DNA of 64,000 nt from PSRF01 sp046726155 (GCA_046726155.1 JBKOZZ010000005.1:5997-69996), one strand, 5' to 3'. Positions 44,101-51,930 are shown, counted from the first letter of the stretch. Notes: generated by a model from the sequence alone, not told the origin. A program made the numbers and translations.

Positions 44101-44718
44101 CGCGGCGCCGATTTCGGTCCCCATCAACATTGTCCCAAAAGCCTCGATCGTCACCTGGGCGATCACCGGCACGCGACGTTTGATTTCCTCGAAGTATTCA
44201 AAGATTGCAGCTAAGGCCGACTTTGTTTGCAGAAGATCCTGGCAGGTTTCGACTATAAGAAGATCCGCGCCACCATCAACCAGCCCGCGCACCTGATCGT
44301 AGTAAGACTTCTTCATGTCGAGGAAGGAGATGTGACCCAGCGAAGGCAGTTTGGTGGTTGGCCCCATTGAGCCTGCTACCCAGCGCGGCCAATCTTTCTT
44401 TGAATAGTCAGACGCTACACGCTTCGCCAGCTGTGCGGCCTTTAGGTTTAATTCGTAAGCCTTGTCGGCAAGATCGTACTCAGCGAGCACGATCGAAGCC
44501 CCGCCAAAGGTGTCAGTCTCGATGACGTCGCAACCCACGTCCAGAAAACCCGCGTGAACTTTTTCTATCGCTTCCGGCTTGGTCACGACCAGGTATTCAT
44601 TACAGCCATCCAGCCCGCCAAAATCATCGGGCGTGAGATTCTGTACCTGAATATTGGTACCCATCGCGCCGTCAAAGACGACGATGCGGTGTTTCAGAAT
44701 CTCGAGAAAGCTATTCAT
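41182..44718 (-). CDS. metH: Cobalamin-dependent methionine synthase
   Basis: A full four-module enzyme of 1178 residues: homocysteine domain (zinc Cys pair in GGCCGTTPAHLHAV), pterin domain (methyl-tetrahydrofolate), B12-binding domain with DVHDIGKN (axial His731), and the reactivation domain binding S-adenosylmethionine (VVYGYFPCQSSGND). It methylates homocysteine to methionine. The ATG at 44718 (MNSFLEILKHRIVVFDGAMG) is chosen because the frame further upstream is only translated repeat. A leader with competing hairpins precedes it (44813-44899). Confidence 0.95.
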   Translation of the reverse strand: MNSFLEILKHRIVVFDGAMGTNIQVQNLTPDDFGGLDGCNEYLVVTKPEAIEKVHAGFLDVGCDVIETDTFGGASIVLAEYDLADKAYELNLKAAQLAKRVASDYSKKDWPRWVAGSMGPTTKLPSLGHISFLDMKKSYYDQVRGLVDGGADLLIVETCQDLLQTKSALAAIFEYFEEIKRRVPVIAQVTIEAFGTMLMGTEIGAALTALEPFPIDVIGMNCATGPKQMSENVRYLCQNSSLPVSVIPNAGIPENVGGHAHYKETPESLAADLAHFARDLGVNIVGGCCGTTPAHLHAVVEAVKNVTPVRRSVERLPAASSNFIQQPYRQDTSFLIVGERVNASGSKKMRDLLSVEDWDGLVSLAKEQEREGAHVLDVNVDFVGRNGENDMHELASRLSTNIKIPLMFDSTEWQKMEAGLQHAGGKCIMNSTNYEDGVPRFTKVIELAKRYGASVVIGTIDEEGMARTADGKLKIAKRAYDQATTELKLPASDLFFDSLALPISTGIEEDRRNAVETIEGIRRIKKELPGCFTILGVSNISFGLNPASRVVLNSVFLHEAVEAGLDAAIVNASKIEPLNRIGENELKVARELIYDQRKFEGDVCTYDPLTEFTKLFEGVKAKGSKKASKGATVEERLKNHIIDGEKIGLEDELKSALEKYSALDIVNDILLEGMKVVGDLFGSGQMQLPFVLQSAEAMKAAVRFLEPFMEKKGGATTKGTMVLATVKGDVHDIGKNLVDIILTNNGYKVVNLGIKQPIENILQAHDEYKADAIGMSGLLVKSTLIMKENLELMNERGINVPVVLGGAALNRRYVDNDLKPLYKGQLFYARDAFAGLHTMDKLASGNGAEVITSDPAMAAAAPVSEDVERAEDSEDLVGEEAKLGIHKPLKPRGAAKIAGDTTHTNRSGIRRDIPVPAASFYGSQVVEDIDLEDVFSFVNETALFKGQWQFKQGRTPAEQYEAFVRNTVRPIYEELKQRIKSQKLLRPRVVYGYFPCQSSGNDLIILRDDQKTERTRFTFPRQPSGKHLCLADYFAAKDSGRIDVVALQLVTMGSRASEYSRELFKSDNYADYLYFHGLSVEGAEALAELWHKRIREELGIAGDDANDVRKLFRQQYQGSRFSFGYPACPNLEDQAKLFELLEPERIGVELTEEFQLDPEQSTSAIIVHHPEAKYFSVD

Positions 44719-44719
44719 T

Positions 44720-44811
44720 TGCGATTGCCAATTGCCGATTGCCGCTGCCACTATTTGCCGTGCGCCACTGAATTTCACCAATCGGCATTGGGAATCTGGC
44801 AATCGGCAATG
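44720..44811. repeat. Mirrored heptanucleotide array (ATTGCCG type)
   Basis: The left arm (44720-44750) contains GATTGCC/AATTGCC/GATTGCC, and the right arm (44781-44810) contains ATCGGCA/TTGGGAA/TCTGGCA/ATCGGCA. It directly abuts the metH start codon and separates it from the hairpin at 44813. Confidence 0.75.
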
Positions 44812-44812
44812 A

Positions 44813-44899
44813 GAAAGCCCCGCGCTAAACAACGCGGGGCTTTCCTAAGAAGCCTATTCGATTAGTCTCGCCGGGAAAGACTCGCCGAGCTGTTTAGCG
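44813..44899 (-). promoter_or_regulatory. Candidate attenuator leader of metH
   Basis: On the minus strand a perfect 12-pair stem (44833-44844 with 44813-44824, loop TTGTTTAG) resembles a terminator. A 9-base word CGCTAAACA (44891-44899 on that strand) is exactly complementary to TGTTTAGCG inside the stem, and so could form a competing antiterminator. A third small stem (44864-44868 with 44878-44882) lies between them. The T-run after the stem is weak (TTTCTCATT). No known riboswitch class was matched by eye. Confidence 0.4.
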
Positions 44900-45041
44900 G
44901 ATTGTTTTTCGTGGCCGCAAGTCGCCTTAACTCACCACGTTTCGTTCCGAGAGTTATTGAAACACTGCGGTCCAACACGTGTCAAGTAGGCCACCAAGCT
45001 GATTTTGACCGCCCGTCACGCGGGCTTCACCCGATTCGCTA

Positions 45042-45077
45042 TTTACCATTTACTGTTTACCATTTACCATCCCTATC
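45042..45077. repeat. Single-arm heptanucleotide array (TTTACCA)
   Basis: Four tandem units TTTACCA/TTTACTG/TTTACCA/TTTACCA (45042-45069), followed at once by the coaD start codon. It is the only array in the window without a mirrored arm. It occupies the place where a ribosome site would be expected. Confidence 0.8.
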
Positions 45078-45078
45078 C

Positions 45079-45570
45079 ATGCGACGCGCCATCTACCCCG
45101 GCTCATTTGATCCAGTTACCAATGGACATCTCGACATCATCGAGCGCGGCTGCAAACTCTTTGATGAGATCATCATCGCCATACTCGTGAATCCTGATAA
45201 GCAGCCTTTCTTTTCGATCGACGAACGGCGCAGTATGCTTGAAGAAGTACTCAAGACAATCGAATGGCGGAATTGCATCCTGCGCGTAGACGATTTCGAG
45301 GGACTGCTGGTGCACTACGCCGTTGCACAACAGGCCCACGCAATCGTGCGCGGGATCAGAGCCATTTCCGATTACGAATACGAGTTGCAGATGGCTTTGA
45401 TGAATCGCCGCCTGGAACCGACTATTGAGACAGTGTTCATGATGCCCGCCGAAACGTATTCATATGTAAGCTCGCGGCTGGTGAAAGAGGTCTTCCAGTT
45501 GGGCGGAGAACTGAATGGACTGGTTCCACCGCTGGTCGAGGCGCGAATGAAAGAGAAAGTAAAAGGCTGA
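45079..45570 (+). CDS. coaD: Phosphopantetheine adenylyltransferase
   Basis: A 163-residue enzyme adding AMP to 4'-phosphopantetheine in CoA synthesis. It has the nucleotidyltransferase motif GSFDPVTNGHLD (8-19), the RGIRAISDYEYE segment and the YSYVSSRLVKEV end motif. Length is typical. The ATG at 45079 (MRRAIYPGSF) is chosen; an upstream in-frame start at 44902 would translate intergenic repeat. No ribosome site is visible because the heptanucleotide array comes up to the start codon. Confidence 0.95.
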   Translation: MRRAIYPGSFDPVTNGHLDIIERGCKLFDEIIIAILVNPDKQPFFSIDERRSMLEEVLKTIEWRNCILRVDDFEGLLVHYAVAQQAHAIVRGIRAISDYEYELQMALMNRRLEPTIETVFMMPAETYSYVSSRLVKEVFQLGGELNGLVPPLVEARMKEKVKG

Positions 45571-45620
45571 CGATATCCGGACGAAACTTTTTTAGTAAAC
45601 AATTCATCGAAACGAGATTC

Positions 45621-46826
45621 ATGACTACCAAACTCGCAAGTTCCCCGTTTCAGGTTTCCGACAACGTGGCGAAGATGCAAGCGTCGTCCACACTGGCGGC
45701 AATGCAGGCCGCTGAGGCTTTGCGGGCCGCAGGTGAAAACGTCGTCGACTTCGGCGCCGGCGAGCCGGATTTTGATACGCCAGACAATATCAAGCGGGCG
45801 GCGGAGGTCGCGATGTGGGCCGGCATGACCAAGTACACAGCTACCAGCGGCACGCGCGAATTGCAACAGGCGATTATTGATTTTTACGCGCGGTCATTTG
45901 GGGCAAACTACGAACGCGCCGAAGTGATGGCCACCTCCGGCGGCAAACAAGCCATCTTCAATGCAGTTGTCAGTCTCATTAATCCTGGCGACGAAGTTTT
46001 GCTGGCAAAACCCTACTGGGTTACGTTTCCGGAAGTTGTAGTCTTTGCCCGCGGAGTACCGCGCTATATTGAGACTGAAGACACCGGATTTGTGTTGAGT
46101 GCGGAACAAGTGGAGCGAGCAATTACACCGCGCACAAAACTTATCATTCTCAATTCGCCCTGTAATCCTTCAGGCCGCGTGATACCAGCGGCAGAGTTTC
46201 AACGAATCATGGAGCTCATGACCAAGCGCGGCATCTACATCATTTCTGACGAGTGTTATTTGCGCTTTGTTTATTCGCCCGGTCAGGTCTTCAGCGCCGC
46301 CAGCTTACCGCCGGACCTGCGCGCCCGTCTCTGTATCGCTGGTTCGTTTTCAAAAACGTATGCGATGACCGGCTGGCGCGTCGGCTATGCGCTTGCGCCC
46401 GCTGAGTGGACCCGCGCCATGCTAAAAGTGCAGAGCCACTCAACAAGCAACTCCAATTCAATCGCGCAGAGCGCCGCCGTGGAAGCCCTGAATGGTCCGC
46501 AGGATTCAGTTGCGGCGATGTTAGCGGAATACAGCGCGCGACGGACCTGGCTTCTTAATGCACTTAAAGAGATTCCTCGTCTGAGTTGCAATGAACCCGA
46601 AGGCGCGTTTTACGCCTTTCCCAGCGTGCGTCAATGTCTGGGAAACGACGTTAAGAGTTCCGCTGATTTTGCTTCCAGATTGCTTACGGAAGAGCAAACA
46701 GTTGTCACCGATGGCGCTGGCTTCGGCGCAGACGGTTACTTGCGAATCTCATACGCCACTTCAATGAAACAATTGCGAGAGGGTGTAATTCGAATCAAAC
46801 GCTTCGTGGAACAGCTGAACAGTTAA
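45621..46826 (+). CDS. aspC: Class I PLP aminotransferase (aspartate type)
   Basis: A 401-residue fold-type I aminotransferase. It has GAGEPDFDTPDNIKRAA near 46-62, the NSPCNPSGRVI substrate loop, SFSKTYAMTGWRVGY with PLP-binding Lys245, and the C-terminal Arg in DGYLRISYA. It is closest to bacterial aspartate aminotransferase of the Ib class, which uses aspartate or prephenate and 2-oxoglutarate. It lies 50 bases after coaD and may be co-transcribed. A bidirectional terminator follows. Confidence 0.88.
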   Translation: MTTKLASSPFQVSDNVAKMQASSTLAAMQAAEALRAAGENVVDFGAGEPDFDTPDNIKRAAEVAMWAGMTKYTATSGTRELQQAIIDFYARSFGANYERAEVMATSGGKQAIFNAVVSLINPGDEVLLAKPYWVTFPEVVVFARGVPRYIETEDTGFVLSAEQVERAITPRTKLIILNSPCNPSGRVIPAAEFQRIMELMTKRGIYIISDECYLRFVYSPGQVFSAASLPPDLRARLCIAGSFSKTYAMTGWRVGYALAPAEWTRAMLKVQSHSTSNSNSIAQSAAVEALNGPQDSVAAMLAEYSARRTWLLNALKEIPRLSCNEPEGAFYAFPSVRQCLGNDVKSSADFASRLLTEEQTVVTDGAGFGADGYLRISYATSMKQLREGVIRIKRFVEQLNS

Positions 46827-46890
46827 TCGCGAAATATGCCCGTGTAGAACCGCGGTTAGTTATCCCGCGACTGGATTACTACACAAACAA

Positions 46891-46927
46891 AAAGGGCGCC
46901 GACTGACTTACAATCGGCGCCTTCCTG
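46891..46927. terminator. Bidirectional terminator between aspC and the TonB gene
   Basis: Stem GGCGCCGA (46895-46902) with TCGGCGCC (46914-46921), extended by an A/T-rich flank on both sides (AAAA before, TTCCTGTTT after), so it can act for both convergent genes. Confidence 0.75.
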
Positions 46928-46944
46928 TTTCTTAAGAGTGAAGC

Positions 46945-48660
46945 TTAGTAAAGGTTGAAGTTGTATTCCAATTGGATGTACATCGAAACTGCACGTCCAT
47001 CCTTTGTCGCTGGAATAAATTTTATTTGACGAGCTGCAGCAATCGCTCGCTCGGTTAACCCGTTCGGTAATCCTGAGACAGCGCGGATATTAGTCACCTG
47101 GCCGCCGGACGTAAATACCGCCCGCAGCACGACCGTTCCTGTCACCTGATTCTTTCGAGCTTCTTCCGTGTATTGCGGTTCCGGCTTGGAAAGCACGCGG
47201 GCCTTGGAACTGACATCTTTGCCACTGAAGATCTTGTTATAGTCGGTGCCGCCTCCACCACCGCCGGCTCCGCCACCACCTTCATGATAATCGCCGCCGC
47301 CGATGTTGCCGCCACGGCCAGGACCAATACCGCCGCCCTCTCCAGGTCCGATTCCGCCACCCTTACCCGTACCTATACCATTGCCAGTTCCTGGGCCTGA
47401 CGACGGATCAGTGCTCTTGGATTTGGGGTCACCGTAAGCGAGATTTCGCGCATCAGGTGGGACTAAAAGAGGATCGGCAACCACGGTCGCCGCTACTGGA
47501 AGCACTGGATTTTTTATCGCAGGCGGATGTGGGTCAGGCGCGACCACCTGTGGCACTGTCAACGACGCCTGAGGAGTTTTGCCAAACGACGCGGGCTTCT
47601 GTTCTTCGCGGCCGCCACCACCGCCGCCACCTGGTTTCTCCTGCTTTGGCTTGCTGCCACCACCCTTTCCCTTATTCAGGCCTGCAGTGCCCTCATCAGG
47701 AGTCGGTTGTTCGTTGGGAATTTCTACGAAGTTCTGAACTATGTCTTGCTCGGTAGCCTGTTCTCTTTCTACTATTCTTTGTTGCCAGAAATTGTAAAGA
47801 ACGCCGCCACCGATCAAGAGGATGAAAACGGAAAACGCCGCAACCATCCCAACCACTGCATTGTTCGATTCAGAATCAGGCGCGCCCAATACAGCGCCAC
47901 TTTGGCTCTTGCGGAGCCAGGTGACAAAAATGCCGGCGAGGATTACTGCCGTCGCCAAAGCAACTGATACGAAGCCAGTTCGAGATATACCTCCCGGCTG
48001 AGCACGATCAAGCAAGGCAAAAACCCCGACCAGACCTACGATCGCCAGGATCGCCACGACCAGACCAAGGACTACGTTCCGATTTGCAAAGACCCTGGAG
48101 ACCATTTGCCCGTAACCTACTAGCGAACGCTTAGTAAATCCGAATGGATCACGCTTAAATTCAGGCCACGTCAACTGATACTCGTGGGCAACGTCGGTTA
48201 TTTCTTTTGCCAGCCTGCCAACCAATCCTGCGTCATCGATTATGGTCAAATGATATTCATCTCGCGACAACAAGTTCGCGGGACCGGCCGCCGCCAAAAC
48301 TGGCGCGCTCGGCTTAATTGGCTCGCTGAAACTGACTGGGTCAGCAACCTTCTTTTCAGGCTCCGGGACACCCGCAGTTAGAGGAGTCCCATCCACCGGA
48401 CAAAAACTAAACTTGTCCGCGAACTCCTCTTTGCATGTGGAACAAAACTTCATCTTCACTACCTCGTTTTGGCTTTTGGGGAACCGTACCGACTCGGCTT
48501 CCCGGTGTACGCTTCCCATCTCCCTATAATAACTGTTTGCTACTCGCTGATCGAGAGTTTTTGAGGGTTCCGGAGCAATCCAGCGTTCGAGCAAACTCTG
48601 AAGCTCGTCTTCTGAAACAAATCTGTCTTCCGACCCTTCTGATGGAATCGTACTGCTCAT
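46945..48660 (-). CDS. TonB-family protein with zinc-ribbon head and three helices
   Basis: A 571-residue protein from ATG 48660, two bases after the sigma-factor stop. N-terminal ~60 residues are acidic and helical, then a zinc-ribbon-like CSTCKEEF...FCPVDGTPL (Cys73, Cys76, Cys87). Three membrane helices follow (about 196-218, 229-248, 268-290), then a Gly-rich linker (about 320-480) and a TonB C-terminal domain (about 490-571, SKPEPQYTEEARKNQVTGTV). It probably transmits energy or signal to outer-membrane receptors. Ordinary TonB has one helix and no ribbon. Pairing with an ECF sigma suggests a signalling link. Confidence 0.82.
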   Translation of the reverse strand: MSSTIPSEGSEDRFVSEDELQSLLERWIAPEPSKTLDQRVANSYYREMGSVHREAESVRFPKSQNEVVKMKFCSTCKEEFADKFSFCPVDGTPLTAGVPEPEKKVADPVSFSEPIKPSAPVLAAAGPANLLSRDEYHLTIIDDAGLVGRLAKEITDVAHEYQLTWPEFKRDPFGFTKRSLVGYGQMVSRVFANRNVVLGLVVAILAIVGLVGVFALLDRAQPGGISRTGFVSVALATAVILAGIFVTWLRKSQSGAVLGAPDSESNNAVVGMVAAFSVFILLIGGGVLYNFWQQRIVEREQATEQDIVQNFVEIPNEQPTPDEGTAGLNKGKGGGSKPKQEKPGGGGGGGREEQKPASFGKTPQASLTVPQVVAPDPHPPAIKNPVLPVAATVVADPLLVPPDARNLAYGDPKSKSTDPSSGPGTGNGIGTGKGGGIGPGEGGGIGPGRGGNIGGGDYHEGGGGAGGGGGGTDYNKIFSGKDVSSKARVLSKPEPQYTEEARKNQVTGTVVLRAVFTSGGQVTNIRAVSGLPNGLTERAIAAARQIKFIPATKDGRAVSMYIQLEYNFNLY

Positions 48661-48661
48661 T

Positions 48662-49315
48662 TCAAGCCTGCTCCAAAGTAACAATTTCCCGCCTAGTATT
48701 CAATTCCCGACTACCCGCAAAGTATGGGCGGAGCGTATTTCTTAGTCGCTGCCGGGCTCGATGCAAGCGAGATTTGATGGCCCCGACGTCAGTCCCAACC
48801 ATGTCCGCGATCTCGTTGAGCGCGAGCCCTTCATACTCAAAAAGAATCAACGCCTCCCGTTGCAACGGGGGCAAGCTGGAGACGGCCTCCTGCACCTTCA
48901 CCGAGAGTTCGTCGTCCAATAACTGGCCCAGAGGTTCTCGGTCCGGAGCGATGAACTGATCCTCCCCAAATTCATCCATCGCCACCGCTGCACCCGAGTC
49001 CCTTAGTTGCTTAAGCCAAAGATTGCGCGCCGCTGAAAACAGGTAGGTGCGCAGGGATGCTCGGTTGGGCCGGAAATTCGCCGGCTTCTTTATCAAACTC
49101 AGGAAGCAGTCGTGCGTTAGGTCTTCGGCCGTCTCAACAGACCCTGAAAGCCTGTAAGAAAAACGGAAAATCGCAACGCGATGCCGTTCATATAACTTCA
49201 TGAAAGCCGCCGGGTCACCAGCTCCTGCTTTTTCAAGCAAAAGTTCGTCTGTGCTTCTATCTGGCAATCGGCACCCGATTCTGCAGGAATCGCTCCCTAC
49301 TAGTATTACCGGCAA
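48662..49315 (-). CDS. ECF sigma factor
   Basis: A sigma-70-family factor with region 2 (AFMKLYERHRVAIFRFSYRL and EDLTHDCFLSLI, about 38-75) and region 4 (LPPLQREALILFEYEGLALN... through IKSRLHRARQRLR, about 145-195). It directs RNA polymerase to a stress- or signal-specific regulon. The start is uncertain: TTG at 49315 gives 217 residues, and TTG at 49267 would remove 16 weakly conserved residues. It lies immediately upstream of the TonB-family gene, so the two form an operon. No separate anti-sigma gene is seen; the TonB protein's soluble head may play that part. Confidence 0.88.
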   Translation of the reverse strand: MPVILVGSDSCRIGCRLPDRSTDELLLEKAGAGDPAAFMKLYERHRVAIFRFSYRLSGSVETAEDLTHDCFLSLIKKPANFRPNRASLRTYLFSAARNLWLKQLRDSGAAVAMDEFGEDQFIAPDREPLGQLLDDELSVKVQEAVSSLPPLQREALILFEYEGLALNEIADMVGTDVGAIKSRLHRARQRLRNTLRPYFAGSRELNTRREIVTLEQA

Positions 49316-49582
49316 AGCGCTAAAAGATACGCCCTTCTCTCAAACTTCAGGCTGGTTTTCGGCCTGATTTCAAACACTGACCCTGTTAAAAAGCTGCCGC
49401 GGCCGGCTGCGATTTGAGCCCGTAGACGTTCGTGAACTGGTCAATACTGCTCAAACCAAGGCGTTGGATGCATTTAGAAGCCAAACGGTTGACGGCTAAA
49501 TATCGCGCATCTAAGATGTTTGCTCCCCGTTATTATTCGGAAACCATCTAAATGTCCTTTTGGCCTCAGGCCGGCAACATTT

Positions 49583-51040
49583 ATGGACCTGGTCGCACTT
49601 AAGTTTTCCAGAAAAGCCTTCCTGGCTGTGTGCTTCATAACTCTGTTTCATTCCTCAGTTTCTCCACAGGCTCGCATGGAGCCAGAGCGCAACCGACTGC
49701 TCAATGGCCTGCGAGTACTAATCTGGTCCCGTCCCGGAGATCAGGATGTAGTACTGAAGCTGCGCGTGCATAGTGGGGCGGCCTTCGACTTGGCAGGCAA
49801 GGCGGGCAGTATGGCGTTGCTTGGAGACATCCTCTTCCCTGACCCTACAACTCGCGAATACTTTACTGAGGAAATGCAGGGTCGGTTGAACGTCACTACT
49901 AATTACGACTCGTTGACGGTCACCATGCAAGGCCGCGCCCGCGATTTTGAAAGAATAGTAGAGATTCTGCGAACGGCACTCGTCACGACACAACTTACGC
50001 CGGAAAACGTTGCAAAAGTTCGCGCCGGGCGAATAAAAATTGTAAAAGAAACCAGCATCTCGTCGGCAATGCTGGCAGATCGTGCGATTGCAACTCGGCT
50101 GTTTGGGGACTTTCCTTATGGTCGACCTTACGGTGGCAGCGTTGAATCGCTCGAACGGGTGGAAAGACCTGACATCATGCTGGCTCGCGAGCGGTTCCTC
50201 AACCCAAACAATTCCACGATGGTTGTTATCGGGGGCATTCAACCTAACCGGGCTATGCGCGCGCTCCGTCAACTGCTGGGCGTTTGGCGCAAAAGTGAAC
50301 AGGTTGTGCCGCCAACCTTTAGAGAACCGCCCACGCCTGATCCGCGTACATTGCTGGTCAGCGCGCCAGCCGACCAAAGCGTTGAGGTTAGATTAGCGGT
50401 GCGCGGTCTTAGTCGACATGACACGGATGTGCCCGCAGGAACATTGCTCGCCATTTTGGCACGTCAGCGCTGGGAGAAACTTCTGCCTGAGCTCGCGCGC
50501 AACCCTGTTTTCGTTAGTAATGATGCTCTTGTCTTACCAGGAATGTTTGTCATGGGCGCTAGTGTCGACAATTTGCTCGCGGGAAAAACACTCGCGACTG
50601 CCCGCGAGGTGTTGAAGTCTTTGGCAACTGCACCGGTGACGAGCGAGGAGTTGGAACGGGCCAGGAGCCAGGCAATAACGCTTGCTAATAAGGATCTGGC
50701 TACGACTGATGGAGTGGCCGACGCTTGGCTTGATGTTGACACTTACGGACTTCCCTCCATAGCAGAACAACAGCGCGCGTTGAATGGAGTATCCGCTACA
50801 GATGTTCAGCGGGTAGCAACGCGTCTTCTCCATGATGGTGCGTTTGCTTCTGTCGTAGTAGGCAATTCTGATGTGGTGAAAACTCAGATTGAGCGCTACG
50901 GCAAGGTAGAGATCATGGGCGAAATCGATTCTACGACAAAGCCTAAGCCCGAAAGCAGAAATACGGAGAAGCCCGGAACCAAGTCAGATCAATTTCCAAG
51001 CGCGAAACCTCAAACCAAAATTCCGGCGAAGCCTGAGTAA
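49583..51040 (+). CDS. M16-like protein lacking the zinc motif
   Basis: A 485-residue exported protein (signal peptide in MDLVALKFSRKAFLAVCFITL, cut near SPQA) with two M16/insulinase-type domains (about 30-215 and 235-425), then a Pro/Lys-rich tail. The HxxEH zinc site expected in the first domain is absent (the segment reads GSMALLGDILFPD), so it is probably a non-catalytic partner. Active M16 partners are usually adjacent, but none lies in this window. The ATG at 49583 is preferred over a TTG at 49520, because it starts a proper signal peptide. Confidence 0.8.
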   Translation: MDLVALKFSRKAFLAVCFITLFHSSVSPQARMEPERNRLLNGLRVLIWSRPGDQDVVLKLRVHSGAAFDLAGKAGSMALLGDILFPDPTTREYFTEEMQGRLNVTTNYDSLTVTMQGRARDFERIVEILRTALVTTQLTPENVAKVRAGRIKIVKETSISSAMLADRAIATRLFGDFPYGRPYGGSVESLERVERPDIMLARERFLNPNNSTMVVIGGIQPNRAMRALRQLLGVWRKSEQVVPPTFREPPTPDPRTLLVSAPADQSVEVRLAVRGLSRHDTDVPAGTLLAILARQRWEKLLPELARNPVFVSNDALVLPGMFVMGASVDNLLAGKTLATAREVLKSLATAPVTSEELERARSQAITLANKDLATTDGVADAWLDVDTYGLPSIAEQQRALNGVSATDVQRVATRLLHDGAFASVVVGNSDVVKTQIERYGKVEIMGEIDSTTKPKPESRNTEKPGTKSDQFPSAKPQTKIPAKPE

Positions 51041-51096
51041 TCACAAATCATTCGCAATCTACCTGCAACCATATCGACACCAACTTTCGATTAACT

Positions 51097-51825
51097 GTGC
51101 CTGACAAAGAAAGCGCAACGACAAGTGAGCAAGCGCGCCGCGTCCGCGAGATGTTTGCCACTATCGCCGCTCGCTACGATCTTTTAAATCATCTGCTATC
51201 CGTCAACGTTGATAAGCGCTGGCGACGGCTGGTCGCGAAAACACTTAGCGCGACTCTTTCTCGACGAGAGGCCCGGGTTCTGGACGTGGCTTGTGGGACG
51301 GGCGATCTTTCACTCACGTTGTGTAAAAGTGGCGAGGCTCGAATTGTCGGCGTAGATTTCTGTCGGCCGATGCTTGACATCGCAGCGCACAAGGTTTCGA
51401 AGTCCGGTTTCTCGCTCCCGCTTGTTGAGGGAGATGCGCTTGCCCTTCCTTTTGCTGATCGTTCATTTGAGGCAGTGACGATCGCTTTCGGATTGAGAAA
51501 TCTGACGAGTGTTGAGTCAGGATTCAAGGAATTCTTCCGAGTCCTTAAGCCGGAAGGCAAGGTTGCGATTCTGGAGTTCTCGAAGCCGAGACCGCCACTG
51601 TTGCGTTCGCTGTTTAGCGTCTATTTTACGAAGTTGTTGCCCGTGCTTGGCGGTTTGATAAGCGGTTCAAAAAGCGCATACGAGTATTTACCCGACTCAG
51701 TTTCGCGATTTCCGGATCAAAATGAACTATCCAACTTGATGACGCAAGCTGGATTTGAAGAGGTTGTTTTCCGAAATTTGACGGGCGGAATCGCGGCACT
51801 GCACGTCGGTACCCGACCGGACTAG
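51097..51825 (+). CDS. ubiE: Demethylmenaquinone/ubiquinone C-methyltransferase
   Basis: A 242-residue class I methyltransferase of the UbiE/MenG family: SAM motif VLDVACGTGDLS (61-72), then GVDFCRPMLDIA, and the family-typical VTIAFGLRNLT and FFRVLKPEGKVAILEFSKP. It makes the last or penultimate methylation in menaquinone or ubiquinone synthesis, feeding the quinone used by the b6-type complex. The start is GTG at 51097. It lies 56 bases after the M16-like gene on the same strand. Confidence 0.93.
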   Translation: MPDKESATTSEQARRVREMFATIAARYDLLNHLLSVNVDKRWRRLVAKTLSATLSRREARVLDVACGTGDLSLTLCKSGEARIVGVDFCRPMLDIAAHKVSKSGFSLPLVEGDALALPFADRSFEAVTIAFGLRNLTSVESGFKEFFRVLKPEGKVAILEFSKPRPPLLRSLFSVYFTKLLPVLGGLISGSKSAYEYLPDSVSRFPDQNELSNLMTQAGFEEVVFRNLTGGIAALHVGTRPD

Positions 51826-51867
51826 ACACGTGATTCCTTCCTATTAGTAGTATCAGTTGCCGAGACA

Positions 51868-51923
51868 GACAAAGCGTCTGTCCTGTTCACCAGATTGGTT
51901 GCAAACAAAAGACTTTTGCAACC
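51868..51923. repeat. Two short palindromes downstream of ubiE
   Basis: ACAGAC-AAAGC-GTCTGT (about 51866-51882) and GGTTGCAAA...TTTGCAACC (51897-51923, 9-base arms). Both have the style of the dispersed palindrome family and precede a longer inverted repeat. Confidence 0.55.
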
Positions 51924-51930
51924 ATAAGAG

